This document shows, piece by piece, positions 27,844 to 36,325 of a stretch of 64,000 bases of DNA. Source of the stretch: Ruegeria lacuscaerulensis (GTDB lineage: Bacteria > Pseudomonadota > Alphaproteobacteria > Rhodobacterales > Rhodobacteraceae); assembly GCF_013031245.1 (NCBI RefSeq), contig NZ_WPZL01000003.1, forward strand, positions 1 to 64,000, in the 5' to 3' direction. Position 1 is the stretch's first letter; each line of letters opens with the position of its first letter. The notes below the pieces were generated by a model, which saw only the letters and a list, made by a program, of their open reading frames with translations, was not told where the DNA came from and did not search any database. Position numbers and translations under genes: made by a program.

Positions 27844-29054
27844 GCGAGCGCCTCCTGTCCCCTTGGCCGTGATCGTTTCAATAGCATCAACAGGATGGCG
27901 ATGTTCAGCCCGTTCCAGAGGATGCCGTTGATGAAGGCCAGTTGGTAGTTTCCGGTGACGTCGTAGATCCACCCGGACATCCACCCACCCAGGGCCATGC
28001 CCATGACGGTCATCATCATGACGAAACCCACGCGGGCACCCGCTTCTTGCGGGGGCATGTATTCACGCACGACCAGGGCATAGCTGGGTACGATGCCGCC
28101 CTGCGCCAGCCCGAACAACAGGCTGATAACGTACAGCGATACCATGCCGTCATAAGGCAGGAACAGGAACAACGCGATGCATTGCAGGACCGAACCAATC
28201 AGCAAGGTCATTATCCCTCCCAGCTTGTCGGCCACCAGACCCGAGATCACACGGCTGACGACGCCGCCCAATAGCATCAGTGACAACATCTCGGCTCCGA
28301 CGGCGGGACCATAGCCCAGGCCGACGCAGTAGGACACGATATGGACCTGCGGCATGGACATGGCCACACAGCAACCGATCCCGGCCAGCCCCAGAATATA
28401 CTGTAGCGCTCGGGGCGGTATCCCGACGCTGCGCGCATTGATCCGGGCATTGGCGGCGGCGGTGCTGTGCGCCTCGGCCGGGACCTGACGACGCAGCAGC
28501 AGGGACAGCGGGATAACGACGGCCAGGGTTATGACTGCCAGAAACAGGTAGACCTGCTGCCAGCCGTCGCGGGCCAGAATTCCGGATAGCAAGGTGGGCC
28601 AGATGGCTCCGGACAGGTAGTTCCCGCTGGCCACCAGCGCCACCGCGATTCCGCGCCGCCGCATGAACCAGTGTGAAATGTCTGCAATCAGCGGGCCAAA
28701 CCCGATCGCTGTACCCAGCCCGAGCAACAGATGCGCCACCGACAAAAGCATGATGTTGGGGGCCAGCGCCGCCAGCAGATAGCTGAGCGCGCTCAGCGCG
28801 GCGGCCCCGATCAACGCTTTGGTCACGCCGAGCCGATCCACCATCTGCCCCAGCCACATGTTGCCTAACGCAAAGCCAATCATGGTCAGAACGTAGGGCA
28901 ATGAGGCTTCTGCCCGCCCTGCGCTGAACTGCGCTTCAACGGCGGGCATTACTACGATTACGGCCCACATGCCGACATTCGCCACCGTGGCAATGGCGAG
29001 CGTGATCAGAAGGCGAATCCAGGAGTAGCGACTGTCATGGATCGGGTGGCTCAT
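27840..29054 (-). CDS. MFS transporter (monocarboxylate/oxalate-formate type)
   Basis: 404-aa major facilitator with 12 helices. GQMVDRLGVTKALIGAAAL is the loop-2 motif, GLGTAIGFGPLIADISHWF and RRGIAVALVASGNYLSGAIWP are characteristic of the OxlT/MCT-like group, and YAL(V)VREYMPPQEAG is in the second half. The substrate is likely a small organic anion, but the sequence cannot say which. The gene overlaps the YceI gene by 4 bp, hinting that the two act together. The ATG 29054 start is unambiguous. Confidence 0.87.
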   Translation of the reverse strand: MSHPIHDSRYSWIRLLITLAIATVANVGMWAVIVVMPAVEAQFSAGRAEASLPYVLTMIGFALGNMWLGQMVDRLGVTKALIGAAALSALSYLLAALAPNIMLLSVAHLLLGLGTAIGFGPLIADISHWFMRRRGIAVALVASGNYLSGAIWPTLLSGILARDGWQQVYLFLAVITLAVVIPLSLLLRRQVPAEAHSTAAANARINARSVGIPPRALQYILGLAGIGCCVAMSMPQVHIVSYCVGLGYGPAVGAEMLSLMLLGGVVSRVISGLVADKLGGIMTLLIGSVLQCIALFLFLPYDGMVSLYVISLLFGLAQGGIVPSYALVVREYMPPQEAGARVGFVMMMTVMGMALGGWMSGWIYDVTGNYQLAFINGILWNGLNIAILLMLLKRSRPRGQEALA

Positions 29055-29118
29055 GCCGAAACGCTAGGGCGCGGTTGTGGTTTTGGCTAGTCACATCTTC
29101 CGTGAACGGTTTGAGGTG

Positions 29119-29739
29119 TCACGCCATGACATCTTCGGCCTCAGTCCGTTTCAGGTTCAACCCGGCGCGCGGTTTGGCCTGGGTGGCCTGCCAACTGACC
29201 GGGGGCAGGGCGCGGGCGCGGCGGCGGGTCAGGGTCCAGCGCCTTGTCTCTCCTTGATGGTTCGCAGCCATGTGCCAGCGCGTCTCGATCCCCTGCGCGC
29301 CGCCGTCGCCAGGCGTCAGCAGCAGCCCCAGCGGAGCCCGCCCCATCGCGCCGCCCTGTTCGGCGGCCAGATGCATCCGCCGCACCGGAGTCAGCCCCGG
29401 CGCGCCGGGCAGGTCGCCGATGATCAGCGGGATGGCCCCACTGCGCAGCGCCTCTTCCATGCACCACAGCAGATCCTCGGCGCGGGTGGGACGGACGAAC
29501 AGGAACCGGGCGGGATCGGCAAAAGGCATCATGCCGTCGGGATTTAGCTGGCCAGGCTCCCACGCGGGGGAAATCCACAGCACAGGCCCCTGCGCCTGAC
29601 TGACCAGCCACATGGCAAAGCTGCGCCGGGCAGGGCCACAGGCCTCGTGTACACGGGCCAGTTGCAGGCTGATCTGTGGGTGCAGGGTCAGCCCCGGCGC
29701 CTCACGCGCGGGTTTGCGGCCAAGAAGATGAGTAGACAT
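29119..29739 (-). CDS. imuA: ImuA-like SOS mutagenesis protein (RecA-like fold)
   Basis: 206-aa protein resembling roseobacter ImuA, the RecA/SulA-like accessory factor of the ImuA-ImuB-DnaE2 translesion mutasome: FAMWLVSQAQGPVLWISPAWEPGQLNPDGM at about 42-71, EDLLWCMEEALRSGAIPLIIGDL, then a basic C-terminus. No intact Walker A is visible, as in other ImuA proteins. A perfect LexA box lies 17 bp upstream of the start. Unusually, neither imuB nor dnaE2 follows; the next gene downstream is an unrelated MFS gene. The identification is supported by the combination of sequence and SOS box. Confidence 0.72.
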   Translation of the reverse strand: MSTHLLGRKPAREAPGLTLHPQISLQLARVHEACGPARRSFAMWLVSQAQGPVLWISPAWEPGQLNPDGMMPFADPARFLFVRPTRAEDLLWCMEEALRSGAIPLIIGDLPGAPGLTPVRRMHLAAEQGGAMGRAPLGLLLTPGDGGAQGIETRWHMAANHQGETRRWTLTRRRARALPPVSWQATQAKPRAGLNLKRTEAEDVMA

Positions 29740-29755
29740 GCCGTCAGACTAGCAT

Positions 29756-29770
29756 GTTCTCACTTTGTTC
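29756..29770. promoter_or_regulatory. LexA (SOS) box, GTTC-N7-GTTC
   Basis: GTTC at 29756-29759 and GTTC at 29767-29770, separated by 7 bp, match exactly the alphaproteobacterial LexA direct-repeat operator. It is placed 17-31 bp before the imuA-like start codon, over the likely promoter. Confidence 0.82.
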
Positions 29771-29798
29771 TCAATTCGGAAATGCGGGCACCGGCCCT

Positions 29799-30380
29799 TT
29801 AGCGCGCCAGGATCAGGCGGCCATCCGTGAACTGGATATTCGAAAAGCGGTGCAGGTAATCCATGCCCAGAAGCGACTGCCACAACTCACCCTCGTTAAC
29901 CCAGGCAGATACGTTTGTGTCGGTGATCGGCCCCAGCTCCAGACTGTCCAGACGCACAGGGGCGGTCCGGACCTCTCCGTTCGCCGTGGCCGCCCGGCCG
30001 AAATAGTTCAGTTGGTCAGGGTCAATGCCGATGCGTTCCGCGTCCTGAGCGCTCAACACAATCTGGCTGGCACCCGTGTCGACCAGAAAGGTGATCGGTT
30101 CTCCGTTCACGACAACCGGCAGGTAATAGTGCCCGTCATAGGCGCGGGGCACCTCAATTGTTTCGCCGGTGACGGTCATTTGCGGCGCAGGTCCGACCGT
30201 GGTGCGGATGTCTTCCCAAAGGCCGACAACGGCGATAACGCCTACGAAGATGAACACCCAGGCCAGCGCCTGCTGCAGCGTTTTGTTCAGTGTCTGGCGG
30301 TTCTGTGAGACGAACCAAAACAACACAGCCGCGCAAAGCACGACCAGATATATCAAACGCCCAATGCTGTCGCCGTCCAT
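29799..30380 (-). CDS. Retropepsin-like aspartic protease (TIGR02281 type)
   Basis: 193-aa membrane-anchored protease. Two N-terminal helices (about 8-25 and 37-55) precede a periplasmic clan-AA domain with the catalytic DTG at 101-103 (ITFLVDTGASQIVLS). LGMDYLHRFSNIQFTDGRLIL at the C-terminus is the usual end of the family; the active enzyme is a homodimer like retroviral proteases. Related proteins are common in alphaproteobacteria. The substrate is unknown. It lies 41 bp downstream of the marC-like gene in the same direction. Confidence 0.9.
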   Translation of the reverse strand: MDGDSIGRLIYLVVLCAAVLFWFVSQNRQTLNKTLQQALAWVFIFVGVIAVVGLWEDIRTTVGPAPQMTVTGETIEVPRAYDGHYYLPVVVNGEPITFLVDTGASQIVLSAQDAERIGIDPDQLNYFGRAATANGEVRTAPVRLDSLELGPITDTNVSAWVNEGELWQSLLGMDYLHRFSNIQFTDGRLILAR

Positions 30381-30421
30381 ACCGTTACCCTAAACAGTTC
30401 ACCTTAAAGGTATATGGGGAT

Positions 30422-31057
30422 TTATGACGCAAAGCCAAAGGCCTTGAGGCCGTCCAAAATGAACTGAACCGACAGTGCGGCCAACAGCATGCCCAGCAGC
30501 CGGGTCAGCACGTTCAGCCCGGTCTTGCCCAGAATGCGTGCCACCGCACCGGAGGTCAGGTACATCACGAAGACCATTGCCAACACGACCAACATGACTC
30601 CGATGACCACGGCCAGCCCCTGAAAGCCAGGCTGCTGACCCGCCAGCAGGATCATGGTTGCAATCGAGCCCGGGCCTGCGATCAGAGGGATACCCAGCGG
30701 AAACACCGATGGATCCGGGTGCTCCTCTTCTTCGGCACTGTTCTCGCGACGTTTGGTACGGCGTTCAAACAGCATGTCGAGCGCGGTCAGAAACAATAAA
30801 ACGCCACCCGCGACGCGGAATGCCTCCATCGAGATGCCGACGAACCCCAGAAGTGCCTCGCCAAATGCGGCGAACAAGGCCAATATGCCGCCCGCCGTCA
30901 GGCACGCCCGGATCGCGATTGAACGGCGCGTGTGCCAGTCCATGCCTTGGGTCAGTGCCACAAAGATCGGAGTTTGGGCGGGCGGGTCAAGGACCACAAA
31001 AAGCGTTGTGAAGGCGGTGATCAGAAATGCTGTATCTATCACGACTTGCGGCTCCAT
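30422..31057 (-). CDS. MarC-family integral membrane protein
   Basis: 211-aa protein with six predicted helices and the MarC motifs TLFVVLDPPAQTPIFVALT near the N-terminus and FPLGIPLIAGPGSIATMILL in the middle. Transport activity is presumed but not established for the family. I use ATG 31057, since longer frames start with about 80 residues of basic, non-conserved sequence read from the overlapping ACT gene. The start overlaps the end of that gene by 19 bp. The helix 3-4 loop is acidic (ENSAEEEEHPDP). Confidence 0.9.
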   Translation of the reverse strand: MEPQVVIDTAFLITAFTTLFVVLDPPAQTPIFVALTQGMDWHTRRSIAIRACLTAGGILALFAAFGEALLGFVGISMEAFRVAGGVLLFLTALDMLFERRTKRRENSAEEEEHPDPSVFPLGIPLIAGPGSIATMILLAGQQPGFQGLAVVIGVMLVVLAMVFVMYLTSGAVARILGKTGLNVLTRLLGMLLAALSVQFILDGLKAFGFAS

Positions 31058-31431
31058 TGCAGGTCTTGCAGAACGCTCAGAGCGTCCTTGGACTGATCTA
31101 ATGGGACATAGATGTGGTCGTGGTGATAACCTGCGACCATGTTTGCAGGAATTCCCGCCTGCGCCAGAGCGCCAGCGGCTGCGGCGGTCAGGCCCACTCC
31201 TTCCGGCGAAGAGTGAACCTGCAGCGTTATGCATCGCATGGCGACTGCGTTTGATGGTGCGCTGCCGATTGGAACGATGAGAGACAACCCCTCTGCCTCG
31301 GCACAACTTGCGCGCGTTCCTTCTGGCCAGGGCTTGTTTTCAGGCCAGACGACAAAAGCAAATTCACCGGGCCGCACAATGGGGTGCATACCGGCAATCA
31401 TGGCGTTGGTGTCCTTGACGGGTGTGGTCAC
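31039..31431 (-). CDS. ACT-domain protein
   Basis: 130-aa small protein with two ACT-like halves: FAFVVWPENKPWP...LSLIVPIGSAP, and CITLQVHSSPEGVGLTAAAAGALAQAGIPANMVAGYHHDHIYVP. The YHHDHIYVP ending is typical of this stand-alone amino-acid-binding ACT family (CASTOR-like). Probably a cytosolic sensor with no enzymatic part. It overlaps the ABC-F gene by 4 bp (ATGA) upstream and marC by 19 bp downstream, so all three are translationally linked. Confidence 0.85.
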   Translation of the reverse strand: MTTPVKDTNAMIAGMHPIVRPGEFAFVVWPENKPWPEGTRASCAEAEGLSLIVPIGSAPSNAVAMRCITLQVHSSPEGVGLTAAAAGALAQAGIPANMVAGYHHDHIYVPLDQSKDALSVLQDLQWSRKS

Positions 31432-33278
31432 GCTGATTCCGCCCGTTCCAGACGTTCAGCTGCGGCGACCCATAAAACTTCGGCCTTTTGCATCGCTTCG
31501 ACCACCTCGGAGAATTTCCGGTTCCATGCTTCCAGATCGTTGGTCTTGCCATCTTCATACAACGTCGGGTCCGCCAGCTTGGCCGAGAGTTTCTCGTGCA
31601 TGTCCGTCAGCTTCTCGATCCGGTCCTCGCATTTGCGCAAATCGGCGCGCAGAGCCAACACCGTATCCCGCGAGGGGCGTTTGGGTTTGGCAGTCTGCGG
31701 CTTTACCTTGACCGGTTTGTCACGGGCCAACAACAGGGTGCGATAGGCCTCAAGATCGCCGTCGAAAGGCTTTACTGTACCATCCGAGACCAGCCACAGC
31801 CGGTCTGCGACCAGTCCCAACAGATGCATGTCATGGCTGACCAGGATGACCGCGCCGGAATAGGCGGTCAGCGCCTCGACCAGAGCTTCGCGGCTTTCGA
31901 TGTCCAGATGGTTAGTCGGCTCGTCGAGGATCAGCATGTGCGGGGCGTCGATCGTCGCGATCAGCAGCGACAGGCGTGCTTTCTGGCCACCTGACAGGCG
32001 ACCGACCAGCGTCTCCGCCTGATCCGCATTCAATCCGAAGCCAGCCAGGCGCGAACGCCATTTACCCGGCGCCTCATCCGGGCGCAGGCGGCGCAAGTGG
32101 TCCAGCGGAGTCTCGTCTACATGCAACTCATCCACCTGATGTTGCGCGAAATAGCCGATGCGCAGTTTGTTGCTGCGGGTCATCTTACCCGCCATCAGGG
32201 GCAGGCGGTCAGACAACAGCTTGGACAGCGTCGATTTACCCTGACCGTTCTTGCCCAACAATGCGATGCGGTCATCCTGATCGATACGCAGATTCAGGCG
32301 GCGCAACACTTCGGTTTCGCCATAGCCCGTGACACCGCCTTCGATCTGGATGATCGGAGGTGACATCGCTTCCGGTTCCGGGAACGAGAACGCGCGTAAC
32401 GCGGCCTCTTGCGGGGTTGAGACCAATTGAATGCGCTCGATCATCTTTAGCCGCGACTGGGCCTGAACGGCCTTGGACGCCTTATAGCGGAACCTGTCAA
32501 CGAAGCTCTGCAAATGGGCGATGCGGGCCTTGGCCTTGGCGTTCTCAGATTCCGCCTGCGCAAGTCGCTCGGCCCGGCGTTCAGCGAATTTGTCGTAAGG
32601 CACCGCGTAGTAGGTCAGCTTGCGGTCTTCCAGATGCAGGATCGACCCAACTGCGCGGTTCAGCAAACCCCGGTCGTGGCTGATGATGATCACCGTATGC
32701 GGATATTTCGCCAGATAGCTTTCCAGCCACAGCGCGCCTTCGAGGTCCAGGTAGTTGGTCGGTTCGTCCAAGAGCAGCAGATCGGGCTGCGAAAACAGAA
32801 CAGCTGCCAAAGCCACGCGCATCCGCCAGCCGCCTGAGAAATCCGAGCACGGCTTCAGCTGGTCTTCGTCATCGAACCCCAAGCCTTTGAGGATCGAGGC
32901 CGCGCGCGCCTCGGCCGACCATGCGTCGATATCGGTCAGACGGGTCTGAATCTCGGCAATGCGGTCGGGGTCGGTGGCGCTGTCTGCTTCGGCCATCAGC
33001 GCGCTGCGTTCGGTGTCGGCAGCCAGAACCGTGTTGATCAGAGACACATCGGACGAGGGCACCTCTTGCGCCACGCCGCCAATCCGCGCCCGTTTGGGCA
33101 GCGAGATATTTCCCGATTCCAACGCCAATTCGCCCCGGATAAGGCGGAACAGGGTGGTTTTGCCGGTGCCGTTCCGGCCAACCAGGCCAACCTTGTGACC
33201 ATCAGGAATGGTGGCGCTGGCCTCGTCGAACAGGGGGCGGCCTTCGACGGCGTATGTGATATTCTCGATCCGTAGCAT
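31428..33278 (-). CDS. ABC-F family ATPase (ribosome-associated, Uup/YheS type)
   Basis: 616-aa protein with two ABC cassettes and no membrane segments. Cassette 1 has Walker A GRNGTGKTT, a FSGGW signature and LLLDEPTNYLDLEG; cassette 2 has GKNGQGKST, LSGGQKARLSL and ILDEPTNHLDIE. The linker between them (about 235-300) is charged, as in tRNA-contacting ABC-F proteins, and the C-terminus (about 530-610) is a coiled coil. I choose ATG 33278 because MLRIENITYAVEGRPLF is the usual beginning. It acts on ribosomes rather than in transport. First gene of an overlapping operon with the ACT and MarC genes. Confidence 0.92.
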   Translation of the reverse strand: MLRIENITYAVEGRPLFDEASATIPDGHKVGLVGRNGTGKTTLFRLIRGELALESGNISLPKRARIGGVAQEVPSSDVSLINTVLAADTERSALMAEADSATDPDRIAEIQTRLTDIDAWSAEARAASILKGLGFDDEDQLKPCSDFSGGWRMRVALAAVLFSQPDLLLLDEPTNYLDLEGALWLESYLAKYPHTVIIISHDRGLLNRAVGSILHLEDRKLTYYAVPYDKFAERRAERLAQAESENAKAKARIAHLQSFVDRFRYKASKAVQAQSRLKMIERIQLVSTPQEAALRAFSFPEPEAMSPPIIQIEGGVTGYGETEVLRRLNLRIDQDDRIALLGKNGQGKSTLSKLLSDRLPLMAGKMTRSNKLRIGYFAQHQVDELHVDETPLDHLRRLRPDEAPGKWRSRLAGFGLNADQAETLVGRLSGGQKARLSLLIATIDAPHMLILDEPTNHLDIESREALVEALTAYSGAVILVSHDMHLLGLVADRLWLVSDGTVKPFDGDLEAYRTLLLARDKPVKVKPQTAKPKRPSRDTVLALRADLRKCEDRIEKLTDMHEKLSAKLADPTLYEDGKTNDLEAWNRKFSEVVEAMQKAEVLWVAAAERLERAESA

Positions 33279-33337
33279 AGGCCGAGCACTGCGGCACGGC
33301 CTGACACTTGTCAATGGGTTGATTGACCGACTGCCTG

Positions 33338-33613
33338 TCAGTTCAGTTCAATGGCCACGTCTTCAAAGGGGTAGGAGGCAAATCCAACCAAAACCTGGTC
33401 GCCTTCTTTACTGAATGCAAAGACGTGAACTTCGTCATGGTGCAAAGTGGCACGGCAAAACACACCCGATTGGGGCAGGCTCAGAGGGCAGGTTTCCAAA
33501 TCGGTGTGGGCAACCGCCGTTTCGAAAAGTTCGTAATTCATCGGCACAGGTTCCTGATCGGCTATGGCAGTTGAGGCAAGGATGCAGGCGATAGTCGCAA
33601 GTTTCAGTGTCAT
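33338..33613 (-). CDS. Small secreted protein of unknown function
   Basis: 91 aa: a signal peptide (about 1-18, ending in TAIA) and a mature domain of about 70 residues with two cysteines (Cys42 and Cys53) likely to form a disulfide, and mostly beta-forming segments (GVFCRATLHHDEVHVFAFSKEGDQVLVGFASY). I do not recognise a named family. It lies just upstream of the ABC-F gene in the same direction, with a 59-bp gap. Codon use matches the neighbours, so it is probably a real gene. Confidence 0.65.
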   Translation of the reverse strand: MTLKLATIACILASTAIADQEPVPMNYELFETAVAHTDLETCPLSLPQSGVFCRATLHHDEVHVFAFSKEGDQVLVGFASYPFEDVAIELN

Positions 33614-33855
33614 CAGAGTGACCTTTTGTTGTTTACACGTTCTGTCCGCGCAATGGGTAGTTGACAGAAAAAGTCAGGAATTAAAATCCATTTTCTCCGA
33701 CCGCGTCATTCTTTCGCGCTCACCTTGTGACGTTACGCATGAATTATTGGTTGAGAGTCCGACACCAGCAGACGCTGTACCAGGTGTTTAGCATGGGCAT
33801 GGCGCGGACCATGTGATAGCTCTGCTTCGATTTGCATTTCAAACCGGATTTCTTC

Positions 33856-35058
33856 ATGCGCGCGGCACAATCACCGCCATCTCTGGCCACGCTGGTTTTT
33901 TTGACCGCGTTGTCGGTGTTGTCGCTGAACATGTTCCTGCCGTCGCTTGCGCGTATCGGGCAGGATTTGCAGGCTGACTATGGGGTGGTGAACCTGGCGA
34001 TCGCCGGTTATCTGGCACTGTCCGCCGTGCTGCAACTGATCATGGGGCCGCTGTCGGACAGGTTCGGGCGCAGGTCGGTGATGCTGATCTGCATGGCGAT
34101 TTTCGTGATCGCATCGGCAGGCTGCGCGATGGCCGAGTCGATCTGGGTGTTTCTTGGGTTCCGAATGCTTCAGGGCGCAGTGATTGCCGGTCAGGTTCTT
34201 TCGCGCGCCGCCATTCGTGACATGTACCCGCCGAACGAAGCCGCCAGCAAGTTGGGATACGTGTCGATGGCAATGGCGCTGGCCCCGATGCTGGGGCCGA
34301 TGCTGGGCGGCGTGCTGGAAATGCTGTTTGGTTGGCGGGCAGGGTTTATCCTTTACGTAGTCTTGGGGGCAGGGTCTCTGGCCTTGGTCTGGGCCGATCT
34401 GGGCGAGACGAACACCAACCCCTCGGCCACTTTCGCCGCGCAGATGAGGCAATATCCGCATCTTTTCGGATCGCGCCGGTTCTGGGGTTATTCGGTCTGT
34501 GCCGCCTTTTCGATAGGTGGCTTCTACGCCTTCATCACTGGCGCGCCGCTGGTTGCGGCAACCTGGTTTGACCTTAATCCCGCAGCCCTGGGTCTTGGGA
34601 TCGGCATAATCACCATGGGGTTCATGGCAGGCAGTTTTGTCACCGGCCGGTTGGCGGCGCGGACACAGCTAAGCACGATGATCCTGGCCGGGCGGGTGAT
34701 CGCTTCGGCCGGCCCGATGATCGGGTTGTTAACCTTTGTAGTCGGCATTGGCACGGTCTGGAGCTTTTTCGGTGCGGCCGTTTTCGTCGGGTTCGGAAAC
34801 GGGCTGACGGTCGCTAATGCGACCGCAGGCCTGATGTCCGTGCGGCCCCAGCTTTCCGGCAGCGCGGCAGGACTTTCCGGCGCTTTGACGGTGGCGTTGG
34901 GGGCGGTTCTGACTTCAGCAACCGGGGTGCTGGTCAATGCGGAAAACGCCCCGTTTCTTGTGTTGGGCATGATGTTCGCCAGCAGCTTCACTGGTCTTCT
35001 GGCGGTCCTGTACGTGCGCTGGATCGACCGGCGCGACCCCCTGCCGGACACGATCTGA
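33856..35058 (+). CDS. Bcr/CflA-type multidrug MFS exporter
   Basis: 400-aa drug:proton antiporter with 12 helices. Motif A is GPLSDRFGRRSVMLICMAIF, motif C-like LGPMLGGVLEMLFGWRAGF lies in helix 5, and RAAIRDMYPPNEAASKLGYV is typical of Bcr/CflA. I choose ATG 33856; a TTG at 33832 is in frame but adds only a hydrophilic octapeptide. The 242-bp spacer before it, shared with the divergent small secreted gene, holds no other gene; ACACC/GGTGT and CAGC/GCTG inverted repeats near 33760-33790 may be regulatory. Confidence 0.9.
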   Translation: MRAAQSPPSLATLVFLTALSVLSLNMFLPSLARIGQDLQADYGVVNLAIAGYLALSAVLQLIMGPLSDRFGRRSVMLICMAIFVIASAGCAMAESIWVFLGFRMLQGAVIAGQVLSRAAIRDMYPPNEAASKLGYVSMAMALAPMLGPMLGGVLEMLFGWRAGFILYVVLGAGSLALVWADLGETNTNPSATFAAQMRQYPHLFGSRRFWGYSVCAAFSIGGFYAFITGAPLVAATWFDLNPAALGLGIGIITMGFMAGSFVTGRLAARTQLSTMILAGRVIASAGPMIGLLTFVVGIGTVWSFFGAAVFVGFGNGLTVANATAGLMSVRPQLSGSAAGLSGALTVALGAVLTSATGVLVNAENAPFLVLGMMFASSFTGLLAVLYVRWIDRRDPLPDTI

Positions 35059-35163
35059 TCCGCAATTCATCATTCCACTTTTCATGAAGCAAATACCATG
35101 TTAGGCGGCGCGCGATGGATTTCGGCGCGGGTTCTTCGCGCTATCAATTAAGGAGAGGCCGAC

Positions 35164-35586
35164 ATGGCACTGGAACGCACATTCTCGATCATCAAACCCG
35201 ATGCAACCCGCCGCAACCTGACTGGCAAGATCAACGCCAAGTTTGAAGACGCCGGCCTGCGCATCGTTGCGCAAAAGCGCATCCATATGACCAAGGATCA
35301 GGCTGGCAAGTTCTACGAAGTGCACGCCGAGCGCCCGTTCTATGACGAACTGTGCGAATTCATGTCGTCGGCCCCGGTCGTCGTTCAGGTTCTGGAAGGC
35401 GAGGGCGCAATTGCCAAGAACCGCGAAGTCATGGGTGCAACCAATCCCGCAGACGCAGCCCCCGGAACCATCCGCGCCGAGTTCGCTGAGTCTGTCGGCG
35501 AAAATTCGGTCCACGGTTCGGACGCTCCGGAAACCGCTGCGGTTGAGATTGCTTACTTCTTCTCGGGCATCGAACTGGTCGGCTAA
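35164..35586 (+). CDS. ndk: Nucleoside diphosphate kinase
   Basis: 140-aa enzyme balancing NTP and dNTP pools. [21 protein letters not shown] is the classic start. The active-site His is in the segment around [16 protein letters not shown] (NxxHGSDS-like, here with Ala replacing the second Ser), and [24 protein letters not shown] is the nucleotide-binding head. AAGGAGAGG lies 6 bp before the ATG. Monocistronic, with a strong terminator. Confidence 0.97.
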   Translation: MALERTFSIIKPDATRRNLTGKINAKFEDAGLRIVAQKRIHMTKDQAGKFYEVHAERPFYDELCEFMSSAPVVVQVLEGEGAIAKNREVMGATNPADAAPGTIRAEFAESVGENSVHGSDAPETAAVEIAYFFSGIELVG

Positions 35587-35611
35587 TACGTCGTTAGTCG
35601 GAACAGATAGG

Positions 35612-35641
35612 GCCGCATCCGGTTTCGGGTGCGGCTTTTTT
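35612..35641 (+). terminator. Terminator of ndk
   Basis: Stem GCCGCATCC / GGGTGCGGC (9 bp, one G-U) with a 6-nt loop followed by T6. It lies immediately before the stop codon of the convergent TfoX-C gene. Confidence 0.93.
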
Positions 35642-35642
35642 G

Positions 35643-35990
35643 TCAAACGAATTTGAGATCGTCAGCGGACACCCGGACGCCAATTGCGTCAAGATCCGAG
35701 ATCATCTGAGTTTCGGGCGCTGCGCTGACACCGGCTTTGATCGCGTCAAACCGTTGACGCAAAGCCTTTTTCTCCTCGCCCTTGCAGTCATTCCAGGGAC
35801 GGCCCTGCAGTCCCATGACCAGAACATAATACCCGATAAAATGCGGCCGCGAGCCTGACTGCAACAACCGGATATAGGCCGCATCCGCGCCCATCTCGCG
35901 CAGTTGTTGCGCCGAGTGAATTCCGGCACGCGCGCACGCCTGTTCAAAGGCTGGGCCGAGGTTACGGATGGACGAGACGGGATCGGACAT
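35643..35990 (-). CDS. TfoX C-terminal domain protein
   Basis: 115-aa protein consisting of a single TfoX/Sxy C-terminal helix-hairpin-helix domain: IRNLGPAFEQACARAGIHSAQQLREMGADAAYIRL, followed by SGSRPHFIGYYVLVMGLQGRPWND. I start at ATG 35990; the TTG two codons upstream is less likely. The N-terminal TfoX domain of competence regulators is missing, so a competence role should not be assumed; such short proteins are common in roseobacters. It ends against the ndk terminator. Confidence 0.85.
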   Translation of the reverse strand: MSDPVSSIRNLGPAFEQACARAGIHSAQQLREMGADAAYIRLLQSGSRPHFIGYYVLVMGLQGRPWNDCKGEEKKALRQRFDAIKAGVSAAPETQMISDLDAIGVRVSADDLKFV

Positions 35991-36325
35991 GCACAAGCCT
36001 TAGCCATGTGTTTTGGAGTTGTCATCAGGCTGTTGGCGCGAACCCGATACCTTCAGATCTTACCCAGAGTAATCTTAAAGCCGGGGCTTGTCAGCTCGGC
36101 AATTCCGCGATTTCATGATGTTATATTGCCATGAGGGCGCTGACGTCCGAAAACAAGGAACCCAAGGATAAATCCGGCGAGGCAAAAAACTCATCACTAA
36201 AATTGGACGGCAAGGCAGTAAAGGCACTCAAAAATCCGAGCGACCGTAAAGGGGACCAGCGTGCAGAAGATTATCAAGACCCTTGTGTCCGACTATCTTG
36301 ATACGCCGCGCAGGGACCGGTCGTG
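35991..36325. other. 335-bp spacer before the CHAD operon with two doubtful small frames
   Basis: It must carry the promoter of the CHAD-ParA-CYTH operon. A Lys-rich 56-codon frame (ATG 36131 to stop 36301) lacks a ribosome site. A 21-codon frame (GTG 36261 to TGA 36326) is preceded by AAAGGGG and ends overlapping the CHAD start, like a coupled leader peptide. Neither matches a family I know. Confidence 0.35.

Noticed and set aside
27844-27984. Longer YceI-family gene beginning at 27984
   Set aside because: The extra 47 residues are read from the MFS gene. AGGAGG and a signal peptide support ATG 27843.
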